From contig NZ_JAIOJZ010000047.1 of NCBI RefSeq assembly GCF_020404845.1, forward strand, positions 1 to 64,000: DNA of 64,000 nucleotides. Direction: 5' to 3'. Shown piece after piece: positions 34,171-41,754 of this stretch. The stretch's first letter is position 1; each line of letters begins with the position of its first letter. Below the pieces are notes generated by a model. That model made no database searches, was not told where the DNA came from, and was given only the letters and a program-made list of their open reading frames with translations. Position numbers and translations under genes: made by a program. Source of the stretch: Streptomyces hyderabadensis. GTDB taxonomy: Bacteria > Actinomycetota > Actinomycetes > Streptomycetales > Streptomycetaceae.

Positions 34171-34212
34171 CTACGAGGTATTCCGTGCGAAATCTCGATT
34201 GTGCTACGAGGT
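34171..34212. promoter_or_regulatory. Direct repeat in the LysR/EamA divergent promoter
   Basis: CTACGAGGT occurs at 34171-34179 and again at 34204-34212, 33 bp apart (about three helical turns). It lies between the LysR and EamA starts and is a plausible regulator contact site. A typical LysR T-N11-A motif was not identified with confidence. Confidence 0.45.
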
Positions 34213-34234
34213 CTGCTGCCCCATCGTTGCCTGC

Positions 34235-35236
34235 ATGAGCAGCAGCGCCGCGTCCCCGTCCACCCCCTCCCCGGCCCGCCGCGTCCTCGACTGGCGGCTC
34301 CGCTTCGGGTTCCTCTCCCTCGTCTGGGGTTTCAGTTTCCTCTTCATGAAGGTGGGCACCGAGAGCTTCGCCCCGTTCCAGGTCACGCTCGGACGGCTGG
34401 CGTTCGGCACGGCGGTGGTCGCCGCGGCGATGGCGGTGAAGCGGGAGCGGCTCCCGCGCGGGGTGCGGACCTGGGCGCACCTGGCGGTCGCCGGGTTCCT
34501 GCTCAACGCGCTGCCGTTCTCGCTGTTCGCCTTCTCGGAGCTGACCATCCCGTCGTCGCTCGCGGGCATCTGCAACGCGACCTCACCGCTGTGGGGCATG
34601 GCCCTGTCGCTGGTCGCCCTGTCCGAGGACCGCCCAACGCGGCGCCGGGTGGCCGGTCTCGGCATCGGCTTCCTCGGCGTCCTGACGGTGCTGGGCGTCT
34701 GGCAGGGCTTCCACGGCCTCGACGTCACGGGCACGGCGCTGGCCCTGCTGGCCTCGTTCAGCTACCCGGTCGGCTGGATCTACGTCCGCCGCACCCTGGC
34801 GGGCTCCAGCCACTCCCACCTGTCGCTGACCGGCGCCCAGCTGGGCCTGGCCACGCTGCAACTGGCGGTCGTGACACCGCTGTTCACCTCGATGCCGACC
34901 GGCTTCCCGGTGCTCCCCGTGCTGGCGGTCGCGGCCCTGGGCGTCCTCGGCACCGGGCTCGCCTTCCTGATCCAGTACGACCTGGTCGCCGAGATCGGCC
35001 CGACGACCGCGCAGATGGTCACCTACTTCACCCCGGTCATCGCCACCGCCGCGGGCGTCGCGCTGCTCGGCGAGTCGCTGTCCTGGTCGACACCGGTCGG
35101 CGCGGCCGTCGTCCTGGCCGGGGCGGCGCTGACCCAGTCCCGCCCCCGGAGCGACCGCGGCGGAAGTGCGCCCGCGGCGGCACCCCAGGCGCCGCCGTCG
35201 CGGGCCCGCCGAGCGCGCGAAAGATCGGGGGTCTGA
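34235..35236 (+). CDS. EamA/DMT-family metabolite exporter (first of three)
   Basis: 333-residue inner-membrane transporter with ten predicted helices in two EamA repeats: LRFGFLSLVWGFSFLFMKVG (first repeat) and GTALALLASFSYPVGWIYVR (second repeat). The Pro/Glu-containing end of repeat two, YFTPVIATAAGVALLGESLS, is typical. DMT exporters of this type move amino acids or small drugs out of the cell. The N- and C-termini are Pro/Arg-rich and cytoplasmic. It is divergent from a LysR regulator, which is the likely regulator. Substrate unknown. Confidence 0.88.
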   Translation: MSSSAASPSTPSPARRVLDWRLRFGFLSLVWGFSFLFMKVGTESFAPFQVTLGRLAFGTAVVAAAMAVKRERLPRGVRTWAHLAVAGFLLNALPFSLFAFSELTIPSSLAGICNATSPLWGMALSLVALSEDRPTRRRVAGLGIGFLGVLTVLGVWQGFHGLDVTGTALALLASFSYPVGWIYVRRTLAGSSHSHLSLTGAQLGLATLQLAVVTPLFTSMPTGFPVLPVLAVAALGVLGTGLAFLIQYDLVAEIGPTTAQMVTYFTPVIATAAGVALLGESLSWSTPVGAAVVLAGAALTQSRPRSDRGGSAPAAAPQAPPSRARRARERSGV

Positions 35237-35249
35237 GGAGCCGAGCCGC

Positions 35250-36587
35250 TCAGACGTAGCTACGGGGCGGTCCCGCACCCGGCCCCGCCGCCGCCGCGAC
35301 CGCCGCCGCCAGGGGCCCCGCCTCCTCCTCCCCCAGCGTCGACACGGTGATCCGGATGCCGGGCGGCGCGGCCAGCCGGAAGCGGGCCCCGGGGGCCACG
35401 GCCCAGCCGGCGTGCAGGAGCCGGGCGACGGCACCGGTCTCGTCCGGCACCGGGATCCACACGTTCAGGCCGCTGCGCCCCTGCCCGGTGACCCCGTGTT
35501 CGGCGAGGGCGCCGAGGAGCGCGTCCCGGCGCCGCCCGTACACCCCCGCCACCGCGCGGGCGTCCACCGCGTCGTCGGTCCACAGCCGGGCCACGGCCCG
35601 CTGGGTGATGCGGCTGACCCAGCCGGGGCCGAGCCGCTGCCGCCCGCGCACCCGGTCGAGCGTGACGGGGTCCCCGGTGAGCACGGCGAGCCGCAGGTCG
35701 GGGCCGCAGGCCTTGGCGGCGGAGCGGACGAAGGCCCAGCTGCGGGTCGTACCGGCGAGGGGGTGCAGCGGGAGGTCGACGATGCCGTGGCCGTGGTCGT
35801 CCTCGATGAGCAGCGTCCCGGGGTGCTCGCGCAGGACGGACCGCAGGGCACGCGCGCGTGCCGGGCCCAGCGCGGCACCCGTCGGGTTCTGCGCGCGGTC
35901 CGTGACCACCAGGGCGCGGGCGCCGGCCGCGAGGACCCGGCGCACCTCCTCGGGCAGCGGTCCCTGGTCGTCGACCGCGACGGGGAGCGTGCGCAGGCCG
36001 AGCGCGGGCACCAGGTCCAGGAGGCTGCCCCAGCCCGGGTCCTCGACGGCGACGGCGTCCCCGGCCTTGAGGTGGGCGGCGAGCACCCGCTCCATCGCGT
36101 CCAGCGACCCGGACGTCACCGCCACCGGCCCGTCCGGCACACCGTCGGCGTCCAGTTCGGCCCGGGCGACGCGGGCCAGCTCCGGGTCCACGGGCGCGTC
36201 CCCGTACAGCACCGGTTCCCGGTCGCCCTGCGCGGCGGCCGCCGCGAACACCGGGCCCAGCGCGGGCAGCAGCGCCGGGTCCGGGTTCCCGGCGGACACG
36301 TCGCGCACCCCCGGGGGGACCTCGACGCGGATGAACTCCCGTCCGGTGGTGGCCGGCTTCGCGCGCACCCGGCTGCCCCGCCGCCCGGCGGTCTCGATGA
36401 CCCCGCGTTCGCGCAGGGTGCGGTAGGCGGCGGCGACGGTGTTCGGATTCACCCCGAGCCGTTGCGCCAACTCCCGCATCGGCGGCAGTGGTTGCCCCGG
36501 CTGCAGCTCTCCCGAGCCCACCGCACGCTCGACACTCGCGGAAATCTCCGCTGCGCCCCGCCCTGTGATCCGATACTCTCCTAGCAC
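35250..36587 (-). CDS. MocR-type GntR/aminotransferase-like transcriptional regulator
   Basis: 445-residue fusion of a GntR winged HTH (first 75 residues: SGELQPGQPLPPMRELAQRL GVNPNTVAAAYRTLRERGVI) and a fold-type I aminotransferase domain that should bind PLP through the Lys in RSAAKACGPDLRLAV. MocR proteins act as PLP or amine sensors. The GTG at 36587 has no upstream ribosome binding site (TTGGCTTT precedes it), so the mRNA may be leaderless. A CTAGNNCAA direct repeat overlaps this start codon. Divergent from an FMN-binding split-barrel protein, its probable target. Confidence 0.9.
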   Translation of the reverse strand: MLGEYRITGRGAAEISASVERAVGSGELQPGQPLPPMRELAQRLGVNPNTVAAAYRTLRERGVIETAGRRGSRVRAKPATTGREFIRVEVPPGVRDVSAGNPDPALLPALGPVFAAAAAQGDREPVLYGDAPVDPELARVARAELDADGVPDGPVAVTSGSLDAMERVLAAHLKAGDAVAVEDPGWGSLLDLVPALGLRTLPVAVDDQGPLPEEVRRVLAAGARALVVTDRAQNPTGAALGPARARALRSVLREHPGTLLIEDDHGHGIVDLPLHPLAGTTRSWAFVRSAAKACGPDLRLAVLTGDPVTLDRVRGRQRLGPGWVSRITQRAVARLWTDDAVDARAVAGVYGRRRDALLGALAEHGVTGQGRSGLNVWIPVPDETGAVARLLHAGWAVAPGARFRLAAPPGIRITVSTLGEEEAGPLAAAVAAAAGPGAGPPRSYV

Positions 36588-36611
36588 AAAGCCAATTATG
36601 CACTAGTGCAA
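36581..36611. promoter_or_regulatory. MocR operator: direct repeat plus palindrome
   Basis: CTAGCACAA (36581-36589) and CTAGTGCAA (36603-36611) are direct repeats exactly 22 bp apart, the two-turn spacing known for MocR regulators. The second copy is part of the perfect palindrome TGCACTAGTGCA (36599-36610). The first copy covers the regulator's GTG start, and the second abuts the divergent gene's 5' region, so binding would shut off both genes or switch between them. Confidence 0.7.
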
Positions 36612-36622
36612 TGGAGAGCGCC

Positions 36623-37309
36623 ATGCAGGGGACCACGGGGACACCGTCGCAGCCCACCGAGACCTACCCGCCCACCGACCGCACCGTCCCCACCCGCGCC
36701 CCGGAGCGGGCGTCCTACGACAAGGAGCTGGTGCACGCGATACTCGACGAGGGTTACGTCTGCCATCTCGGCTTCGTCCGCGACGGCGCCCCGGTGGTCC
36801 TGCCGACGCTGTACGGCCGGGTGGGCGAGCGGCTCTACGTGCACGGTTCGACGGGCTCGCGCCCGATGCGGATGACGGGCGCGGCCGACCCGGGGCTGCC
36901 GGTCTGCCTGACGGTGACGCACGTGGACGCGCTGGTGCTGGCCCGCTCGGCCTTCCACCACTCGATCAACTACCGGTCGGTGGTGGTGCACGGCACGGCG
37001 TACGAGGTGACGGACCCCGAGGAGCGGCGCACGGCCCTGGACGCCCTGGTCGACCACGTGGTCCCGGGCCGCTCCCGCGACTCCCGGCCGGCCAACAAGA
37101 AGGAGCTGGCCGCCACCGCCGTGATCCGTCTCGACCTGACCGAGGTCTCCGCCAAGCTCCGCACCGGCGGGGTGAACGACGAGCCGGAGGACCTCGCCCT
37201 TGCGCACTGGGCCGGTCTCGTCCCGCTGCGCAAGGGGTACGAGGCTCCGGTCGCCGATCCCGCCCTGGCCCCGGGCACCGCGCTGCCCGACTACCTGTCG
37301 GCCGGGTGA
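36623..37309 (+). CDS. Pyridoxamine 5'-phosphate oxidase-family flavoprotein
   Basis: 228-residue FMN-binding split-barrel protein of the Pyridox_ox_2 type, with VHAILDEGYVCHLGFVRDGA, VVLPTLYGRVGERLYVHGST and a C-terminal helical part ending near LVPLRKGYEAPVADP. The ATG at 36623 is preferred over 36611 because GGAGAG lies at the correct distance upstream. It is divergent from the MocR regulator and shares its operator, suggesting a role in B6, amine or nitro-compound metabolism controlled by PLP status (inference). Confidence 0.85.
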   Translation: MQGTTGTPSQPTETYPPTDRTVPTRAPERASYDKELVHAILDEGYVCHLGFVRDGAPVVLPTLYGRVGERLYVHGSTGSRPMRMTGAADPGLPVCLTVTHVDALVLARSAFHHSINYRSVVVHGTAYEVTDPEERRTALDALVDHVVPGRSRDSRPANKKELAATAVIRLDLTEVSAKLRTGGVNDEPEDLALAHWAGLVPLRKGYEAPVADPALAPGTALPDYLSAG

Positions 37310-37352
37310 CACCCGCCGTCGCGGACGGCGCGGGCCCTCGGGAGCCCCGGCG

Positions 37353-38303
37353 TCAGGCCGGTGCGGGTCGGGTCCGCCCCTCCCGCGCCGCCCGGGTCTC
37401 GGCCACCGCGAGCCCCGCGACCGAGCCGAGCATCAGCAGCGTGCCCGCCAGGGTCGCCGCCGTGAGGTGCTCGCCGAGCAGCAGGACGGCGAGCGCCGCG
37501 GCGCTGACCGGCTCCAGGAGCATGATCACGGAGACGGTCGCGGACCGGACGACGGCGGCGCCGGCGAAGTAGAGGCCGTAGGCGAGCGCGGTCGGGACGG
37601 CGGCGACGTACGCGAGCAGCCACAGCAGCCGGACCGGTTCGGCGGTGTGCGGCACCAGGCCCTCGGCGAGGGCGAGCGGCAGCAGGCACAGGCTGGTGAC
37701 GGCGAACGCCCCCACGGACGTGCCGGCGCCGTCCGCCCCGCCGGCCCGGCCCCACCAGCGGGTGAGCAGCGTCATCACCGAGTACCCGGCGGCCGACAGC
37801 AGCGCGAGGAGCACACCCGGCAGGCGGACGGTCGTACCCCCGCCGCCGAGGACGAGGACCACGAGCCCGGCGAGCGCGCCGGCCACCGCCGCGGCGCCGC
37901 CCGCGCCCAGGTGTTCACCGAGCGCGAGGCGCGCGCCGAGGGCGATCAGCACGGGCCCCGCGCCGAGGGTGACGACCGTGGCCACGGCGAGCCCGGTGGA
38001 CTGCACGGCGGCGAAGTAGGCGGTCTGGAACACCGCGAGCCCGAGACCGGTCACGACGGCCCGCAGCGCCTTGCGGGCGAACGGTTCACGGACGGCCGGG
38101 CGCACCCGCCGGCGCAGCGGGCGGGCGGCGAGCAGCAGGACGAGCCCCGCCGCGCAGCGCCAGAACGACAGGGCGACGGGGCCCATGTCGCTGGCACGGT
38201 AGACCAGCGAGGCGGCGGCACCGGCGGTGCCCCAGGCGACACCGGCGACGATCAGATAGAGGAGGCCACGCCCGACGGGCAGGCCGGAGACGGCATTCGA
38301 CAC
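37353..38303 (-). CDS. EamA/DMT-family exporter (second), behind a leader region
   Basis: 316-residue ten-helix transporter: LLYLIVAGVAWGTAGAAASL in the first helix, then FWRCAAGLVLLLAARPL and AVFQTAYFAAVQSTGLAVAT. The Arg/Trp-containing repeat-two segment and VAAVPTALAYGLYFAGAAVV are typical of the RhtA-like group. The GTG at 38303 is preceded by GCGGAGAG. Upstream lie a 13-codon leader ORF and inverted repeats that could bury this ribosome binding site. It follows a paralogous exporter gene on the same strand. Substrate unknown. Confidence 0.88.
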   Translation of the reverse strand: MSNAVSGLPVGRGLLYLIVAGVAWGTAGAAASLVYRASDMGPVALSFWRCAAGLVLLLAARPLRRRVRPAVREPFARKALRAVVTGLGLAVFQTAYFAAVQSTGLAVATVVTLGAGPVLIALGARLALGEHLGAGGAAAVAGALAGLVVLVLGGGGTTVRLPGVLLALLSAAGYSVMTLLTRWWGRAGGADGAGTSVGAFAVTSLCLLPLALAEGLVPHTAEPVRLLWLLAYVAAVPTALAYGLYFAGAAVVRSATVSVIMLLEPVSAAALAVLLLGEHLTAATLAGTLLMLGSVAGLAVAETRAAREGRTRPAPA

Positions 38304-38312
38304 GAGTTCTCT

Positions 38313-38420
38313 CCGCAGACGCGCACGAGGCGCGGAAGTTCGGAGCGGCCCGGAAGGAACCGGGACGCGGGGACTTCGTCTGCGGGCAGCACCGTCCGGC
38401 CCGGCGACGGCGCGCCGGGC
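38313..38420 (-). promoter_or_regulatory. Candidate attenuator: RBS-sequestering stem and hairpin
   Basis: In the transcript, CCGCAGACG (38386 down to 38378) is the exact complement of CGTCTGCGG (38321 down to 38313), whose last bases start the GCGGAGAG ribosome binding site of the second EamA gene. Inside this stem lies CCCGG-AAGGAA-CCGGG (38349-38364). Just after the leader stop codon is a perfect hairpin GCCCGGCG / CGCCGGGC (38399-38420). Pairing would hide the ribosome binding site unless a ribosome on the leader ORF changes the fold. Structure was judged by eye only. Confidence 0.55.
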
Positions 38421-38438
38421 TCGTCACAGGGGCCCGCC

Positions 38439-38480
38439 TCAGGCGGCCGGGGGCGGGAGGACGAGTGCGTCGGAATGCAT
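38439..38480 (-). CDS. Putative 13-aa leader peptide MHSDALVLPPPAA
   Basis: ATG at 38478-38480 opens a 13-codon ORF ending in TGA at 38439-38441. The peptide is MHSDALVLPPPAA. It begins 10 nt after the stop codon of the upstream EamA gene and ends 135 nt before the start of the downstream one. Three consecutive Pro codons are natural ribosome-stalling sites. A hairpin and an RBS-masking stem follow, which is the layout of a translation-dependent attenuator. Only a weak GCGGATC precedes the ATG, so translation may depend on reinitiation. Alternatively it may be a chance ORF. Confidence 0.45.
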   Translation of the reverse strand: MHSDALVLPPPAA

Positions 38481-38490
38481 GATCCGCAGC

Positions 38491-39495
38491 CTAGGTCGCC
38501 GTCCCCCGGCTCGACAACTCCCTTTCGGGCCCGCCCCTGGCCACCGGGTCCGCGGAGCCCTTGGCGGGGGTCGAGGACTGGGCGATGAAGGCGCCGGCCA
38601 GCACCACGAAGCCGCCGACGATCTGCGGGGCGGAGAGGTGCTCGCCGAGCAGCACCCAGGCCAGCACGGTCGCGATGACCGCTTCGAGGCAGGCCACGAC
38701 CCCGGCGACCTGCGGCGACAGCCGGCGCACGGCGACGATGCCGGTGACGTAGGCGAGCACCGTGGCGATGAGCACGATCCAGGCCAGCAGCAGGGCGGCC
38801 GCGACGGAGGTGCCGTCCATGGAGGCGGTGCCGCCGAGGACCGACCAGTCCATGGACCAGGGCCGGGCCACGAGGGTGAGCACGGCGGCGCCGACGAGCA
38901 GGCCGTAGGCGATGACGCCCAGCGGGTCGGGCGCCTCCTCCCCCGCGTCGCTGCCCTGGTCGGACAGGACGAAGTAGCCGACCTGGCAGCAGGCGGCGCC
39001 GAGCGCGAGCAGCAGTCCGAGGGCGTCGAAGCCCAGCCCCGACCAGACCTCGACCACGCAGGCGAGGCCGCCGACCGCCAGGACCACGCCGAGCGCGGCG
39101 GCCCGGGTGACCGGCCGCCGCTGCACGAACCGCACCCAGCCGAGGACCAGGGCGGGGGCCAGGTACTCGACGAGCAGCGCGACGCCCACCGGGATGCGGG
39201 AGATGGCGGCGAAGTAGCAGGCCTGCACACCGGCCACGGCGAGCAGGCCGTACCCGGCGACCAGCGCGGGCCGGCGGCGCAGCAGCGCGCGGTGCCGGAC
39301 GGCGAGCGGCAGCATCACCAGGGCCGCGCCGGCCACCCGCAGCCAGACCACGTGGAGCGGATCGAGTCCGGCCTCGATCAGCGGTTTGGCCGCGACTCCG
39401 GAGCCGCCGAAGGCGACCGCGGAGGCCAGTGCCAGGCCGAGCCCGGTGCCCTTGCCGCGGTTGCCGCGGGCGCTGTCAGACGTATGCACCGGCAC
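38491..39495 (-). CDS. EamA/DMT-family exporter (third)
   Basis: 334-residue ten-helix transporter: LGLALASAVAFGGSGVAAKP in the first helix, RVAGAALVMLPLAVRHRALL, and GVQACYFAAISRIPVGVALL. The closing repeat AGVVACLEAVIATVLAWVLL contains the conserved Glu seen in many EamA proteins, followed by GEHLSAPQIVGGFVVLAGAF. It is distinct from, but paralogous to, the next gene downstream at 37353, and the candidate leader lies between them. N- and C-terminal tails are short and polar. Amino-acid or metabolite export is likely; the substrate is unknown. Confidence 0.88.
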   Translation of the reverse strand: MPVHTSDSARGNRGKGTGLGLALASAVAFGGSGVAAKPLIEAGLDPLHVVWLRVAGAALVMLPLAVRHRALLRRRPALVAGYGLLAVAGVQACYFAAISRIPVGVALLVEYLAPALVLGWVRFVQRRPVTRAAALGVVLAVGGLACVVEVWSGLGFDALGLLLALGAACCQVGYFVLSDQGSDAGEEAPDPLGVIAYGLLVGAAVLTLVARPWSMDWSVLGGTASMDGTSVAAALLLAWIVLIATVLAYVTGIVAVRRLSPQVAGVVACLEAVIATVLAWVLLGEHLSAPQIVGGFVVLAGAFIAQSSTPAKGSADPVARGGPERELSSRGTAT

Positions 39496-39637
39496 ATGAT
39501 GACAGGGGTCGACATGACCGTCACCCCCAATGACACCTGTCTCACCGACTGGACGGCGGAGGAGCGCCCGTGACGGGAGCGACGGGTGCGGGGCCAGGGT
39601 GTCGGCTCGACTTCGTCAGGGGGTCAGCTCGACCCGG

Positions 39638-40213
39638 TCAGGGTGTCGGCTCGACCCGACCCTCCACGCGGGCGAGCACGGTGTGCGGTTCGACCGCGGC
39701 ACGGGCCAGCACCTCGACGGCGCGCGTCCGCGGGTCCGCGACCAGCGCGGCGAGCAGGTCCGGGCCCTGGGCCCGGTCGGCCCCGCGCCGGGCCGCCCGG
39801 GCGCAGGCGTCCTCCAGGGCCGCCGCGGCCGGCGGGGAGAACCCGGCGGCGCCGGTCACCACGGGCACGGCACCGGAGTCCTCGACGGAGCTCTGCCAGC
39901 GCAGGCCGTACCCGATGCTGCGCTGCACCAGGTAGCCGAGGACGCGGGCGATCCGGGGCCCGTCCCCGAGCAGCTCACGGGCCTGCGCGTCGCACTCCAG
40001 CAGCGAGTGCAGCAGATGGGCCGTGTCGATCTGCCGGTCCCCGTCGCGCACCGCCCGGCGGCGGGCACCGGAGACCGCCGAGGCCAGTTCGGCGCTGAAC
40101 CGGTCGTCGAGGTCGGTGCCGTCCGGCCACCGGCCGCCTTGCTCGCCGGCCGACTGCCGGGGGATACGGGGTTGCACATCTCCCAGCTCATCAGTCCCGC
40201 GGGGCCCGGTCAT
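39638..40213 (-). CDS. Clp N-terminal domain (ClpA/ClpB-N-like) protein
   Basis: 191-residue protein with Clp-N repeat features but no AAA ATPase. DDRFSAELASAVSGARRRAV, RQIDTAHLLHSLLECDAQAR and LEDACARAARRGADRAQGPD LLAALV match the double Clp-N helical repeats that recruit substrates or adaptors to Clp. Stand-alone Clp-N proteins exist in Streptomyces, and roles in stress or protease control have been proposed. The ATG at 40213 is the most likely start; a long in-frame region upstream has no support. Confidence 0.75.
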   Translation of the reverse strand: MTGPRGTDELGDVQPRIPRQSAGEQGGRWPDGTDLDDRFSAELASAVSGARRRAVRDGDRQIDTAHLLHSLLECDAQARELLGDGPRIARVLGYLVQRSIGYGLRWQSSVEDSGAVPVVTGAAGFSPPAAAALEDACARAARRGADRAQGPDLLAALVADPRTRAVEVLARAAVEPHTVLARVEGRVEPTP

Positions 40214-40375
40214 CCCCGAGGGGAAGCATTTCGCCGTCCCACACAGAGTGGACCCGGCGGGGCGGAATCTCCTCCTTGCGGATGAGATCAGGCCGTGAGG
40301 CCGCCCGGGCGCGCGCCGCCTTGCCGTACGCCCCCCGGGGCAACCGAAAGGCTTCCTCACGGGTCGGACAGGGGC

Positions 40376-40564
40376 ATGAGGAGCAGGTGCTGGCTCGTGG
40401 CACTGCCCGCCGTGGACGGCAGGCAGTACGTGTACCGGGTGGACGCCCCCGCGGAGGCGCTGCCCGCCGACCTGTTCTGGGAGGCCTGGCACTGCCACGA
40501 CGAGAGCACCTTCCCGCGCGCGTGGGACGTCTTCGACGCGGCGGTGATACGGCGGGTCGACTGA
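40376..40564 (+). CDS. Small hypothetical protein, 62 aa
   Basis: 62-residue protein from the ATG at 40376 (MRSRCWLVALPAVDGRQYVY). The rest, RVDAPAEALPADLFWEAWHC HDESTFPRAWDVFDAAVIRR, is acidic, with two Cys and several Trp. The codon bias is typical of Streptomyces coding DNA, and a strong terminator follows. No known family was recognised. Divergent from the Clp-N gene across about 160 nt. Confidence 0.65.
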   Translation: MRSRCWLVALPAVDGRQYVYRVDAPAEALPADLFWEAWHCHDESTFPRAWDVFDAAVIRRVD

Positions 40565-40581
40565 CCGCTCCCGCACATGCG

Positions 40582-40612
40582 GGTGCCCCGCGGAGCGGAT
40601 CCGCGGGGCACC
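40582..40612. terminator. Perfect hairpin terminator, 13-bp stem
   Basis: GGTGCCCCGCGGA (40582-40594), loop GCGGA, then TCCGCGGGGCACC (40600-40612). It lies 17 nt after the small hypothetical gene and 38 nt past the stop of the convergent padR gene, so it can end both transcripts. Confidence 0.85.
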
Positions 40613-40650
40613 TCTCCGGGCGGCGCCGGCCCTCGCCGGGCCGGCCGCCG

Positions 40651-41310
40651 TCAGTCCTCGTCGGCGAGGATCAGGTACAGCTTCTTGCGGGCCTCGCCGA
40701 TGACGGCGAGCGCCTTCTCCCGCTGCTCCTTGCTCCCGGTCTTCCAGACCTGCCCGAAGGCCTCCATCAGCCCGAACCCGGCCTGACGGATGTCGTTGAG
40801 GGCCTCCCAGTCGACGCCCCGCGAGGCCTCCTCCCAGGGCGCCTCCGGACCCTCCTCGGCCGCGGTGCGGCCCGCCTCGGTGAGCGCGAAGAGCTTCTTG
40901 CCGCCCTCGCTCTCACTGGCGATCAGCCCCTCGTCCTCCAGCAGCTGGAGGGTGGGGTACACCGAGCCGGGGCTGGGCTTCCACGCCCCGCCGCTGCGCT
41001 CGGCGATCTCCTGGATCATCTCGTAGCCGTGCATCGGCCGGTCCTTCAGGAGGGCCAGGATCGACGCTCGCACGTCGCCCCGACGTGCCCTTCCCCTGGG
41101 CCCGCCGCGTCCTCGGCCGCCCCAGGGGCCCCCGTGACCGAAGCCCGGTCCGAAGGGACCGCCGGGGCCGCCGGGACCACCCGGTCCGAAGGGGCCGAAC
41201 GCCGCGCGCCGCCCGTCGAAGCCGCCCGGCCCGAAGGGCCCGAACGCGCCGCCCGCTCCGCGGCCGGCTCCGTGTCCACCGTGTCCACGCTCGTATCCGT
41301 GGTTACGCAT
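40651..41310 (-). CDS. PadR family transcriptional regulator with Gly/Phe/Pro-rich N-tail
   Basis: 219-residue regulator. The ATG at 41310 follows GGAG by eight bases. The first 75 residues are low-complexity, with repeats of FGPFGPGG and GGPGGPGGPFGP. The PadR winged helix follows: RRGDVRASILALLKDRPMHG YEMIQEIAERSGG, SPGSVYPTLQLLEDEGLIAS and the C-terminal coiled region EKALAVIGEARKKLYLIL. PadR proteins usually repress an adjacent ABC exporter; here the neighbour on the same strand is a broken ABC ATPase, so the original target may be lost. Confidence 0.9.
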   Translation of the reverse strand: MRNHGYERGHGGHGAGRGAGGAFGPFGPGGFDGRRAAFGPFGPGGPGGPGGPFGPGFGHGGPWGGRGRGGPRGRARRGDVRASILALLKDRPMHGYEMIQEIAERSGGAWKPSPGSVYPTLQLLEDEGLIASESEGGKKLFALTEAGRTAAEEGPEAPWEEASRGVDWEALNDIRQAGFGLMEAFGQVWKTGSKEQREKALAVIGEARKKLYLILADED

Positions 41311-41672
41311 CGCAATCACTCCATTCAGTCGTTGATCTGTCGCGATGCCTCAACGATATATCGGAATGAGTCGCGGGGCAAGCCCCTGCCGACGGACGGA
41401 GGCGGCCGCCGTGGACATCGGCGATCCGCTCGGCGGCCGAGAGGTGGGTGCGGTCGTGGGTGACCAGCACCGTGGCGCTCGCCTGCCGGCGGGTGAGACG
41501 CGCGGTCAGGTCGATGACCGCGGCCCCGCGTTCGTGGTCGAGGGCACTGGTGGGTTCGTCGACCAGGAGGACGGCGGGTTCGTTCATCTAGGCCCGGGCG
41601 AGGGCGAGGCGCTGACGCCGGCCGCCGGAGAGCCGGTGCGGACGCCGCCCCGCCTGACCGGGCAGCAGAGAA
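41303..41672 (-). pseudogene. Remnant of an ABC transporter ATPase with an in-frame stop
   Basis: The frame reads LPGQAGRRPHRLSGGRRQRL ALARA, then a TAG stop (41588-41590), then MNEPAVLLVDEPTSALDHER and the H-loop VTHDRTH. This is the signature motif, Walker B and switch His of an ABC ATPase, interrupted by a nonsense codon where a Leu (TTG to TAG) would be expected. Walker A and the whole 5' half are missing, and the 3' end runs into the padR promoter. It is a decayed gene. A PadR regulator lies directly downstream. Confidence 0.85.
41354..41363. promoter_or_regulatory. CGATATATCG palindrome in the padR upstream region
   Basis: CGATATATCG is a perfect 10-bp palindrome 44 nt before the padR start codon. 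PadR-type regulators commonly bind A/T-rich palindromes of this ATAT type, so it is a candidate autoregulatory operator. Confidence 0.5.
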
Positions 41673-41754
41673 GACCCGGGGCCGCCGCCGAAAACGGTCC
41701 AGTCGTACGGAATTGGCCTTGGTCCGCCGCTGCGGACGGCCCTAGCGTCGGGGC

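Noticed and set aside
35166..36584. Open frame of 472 codons opposite the MocR gene
   Set aside because: Shadow of the MocR coding strand with Arg/Gly/Pro-rich low-complexity translation and no recognisable domain.
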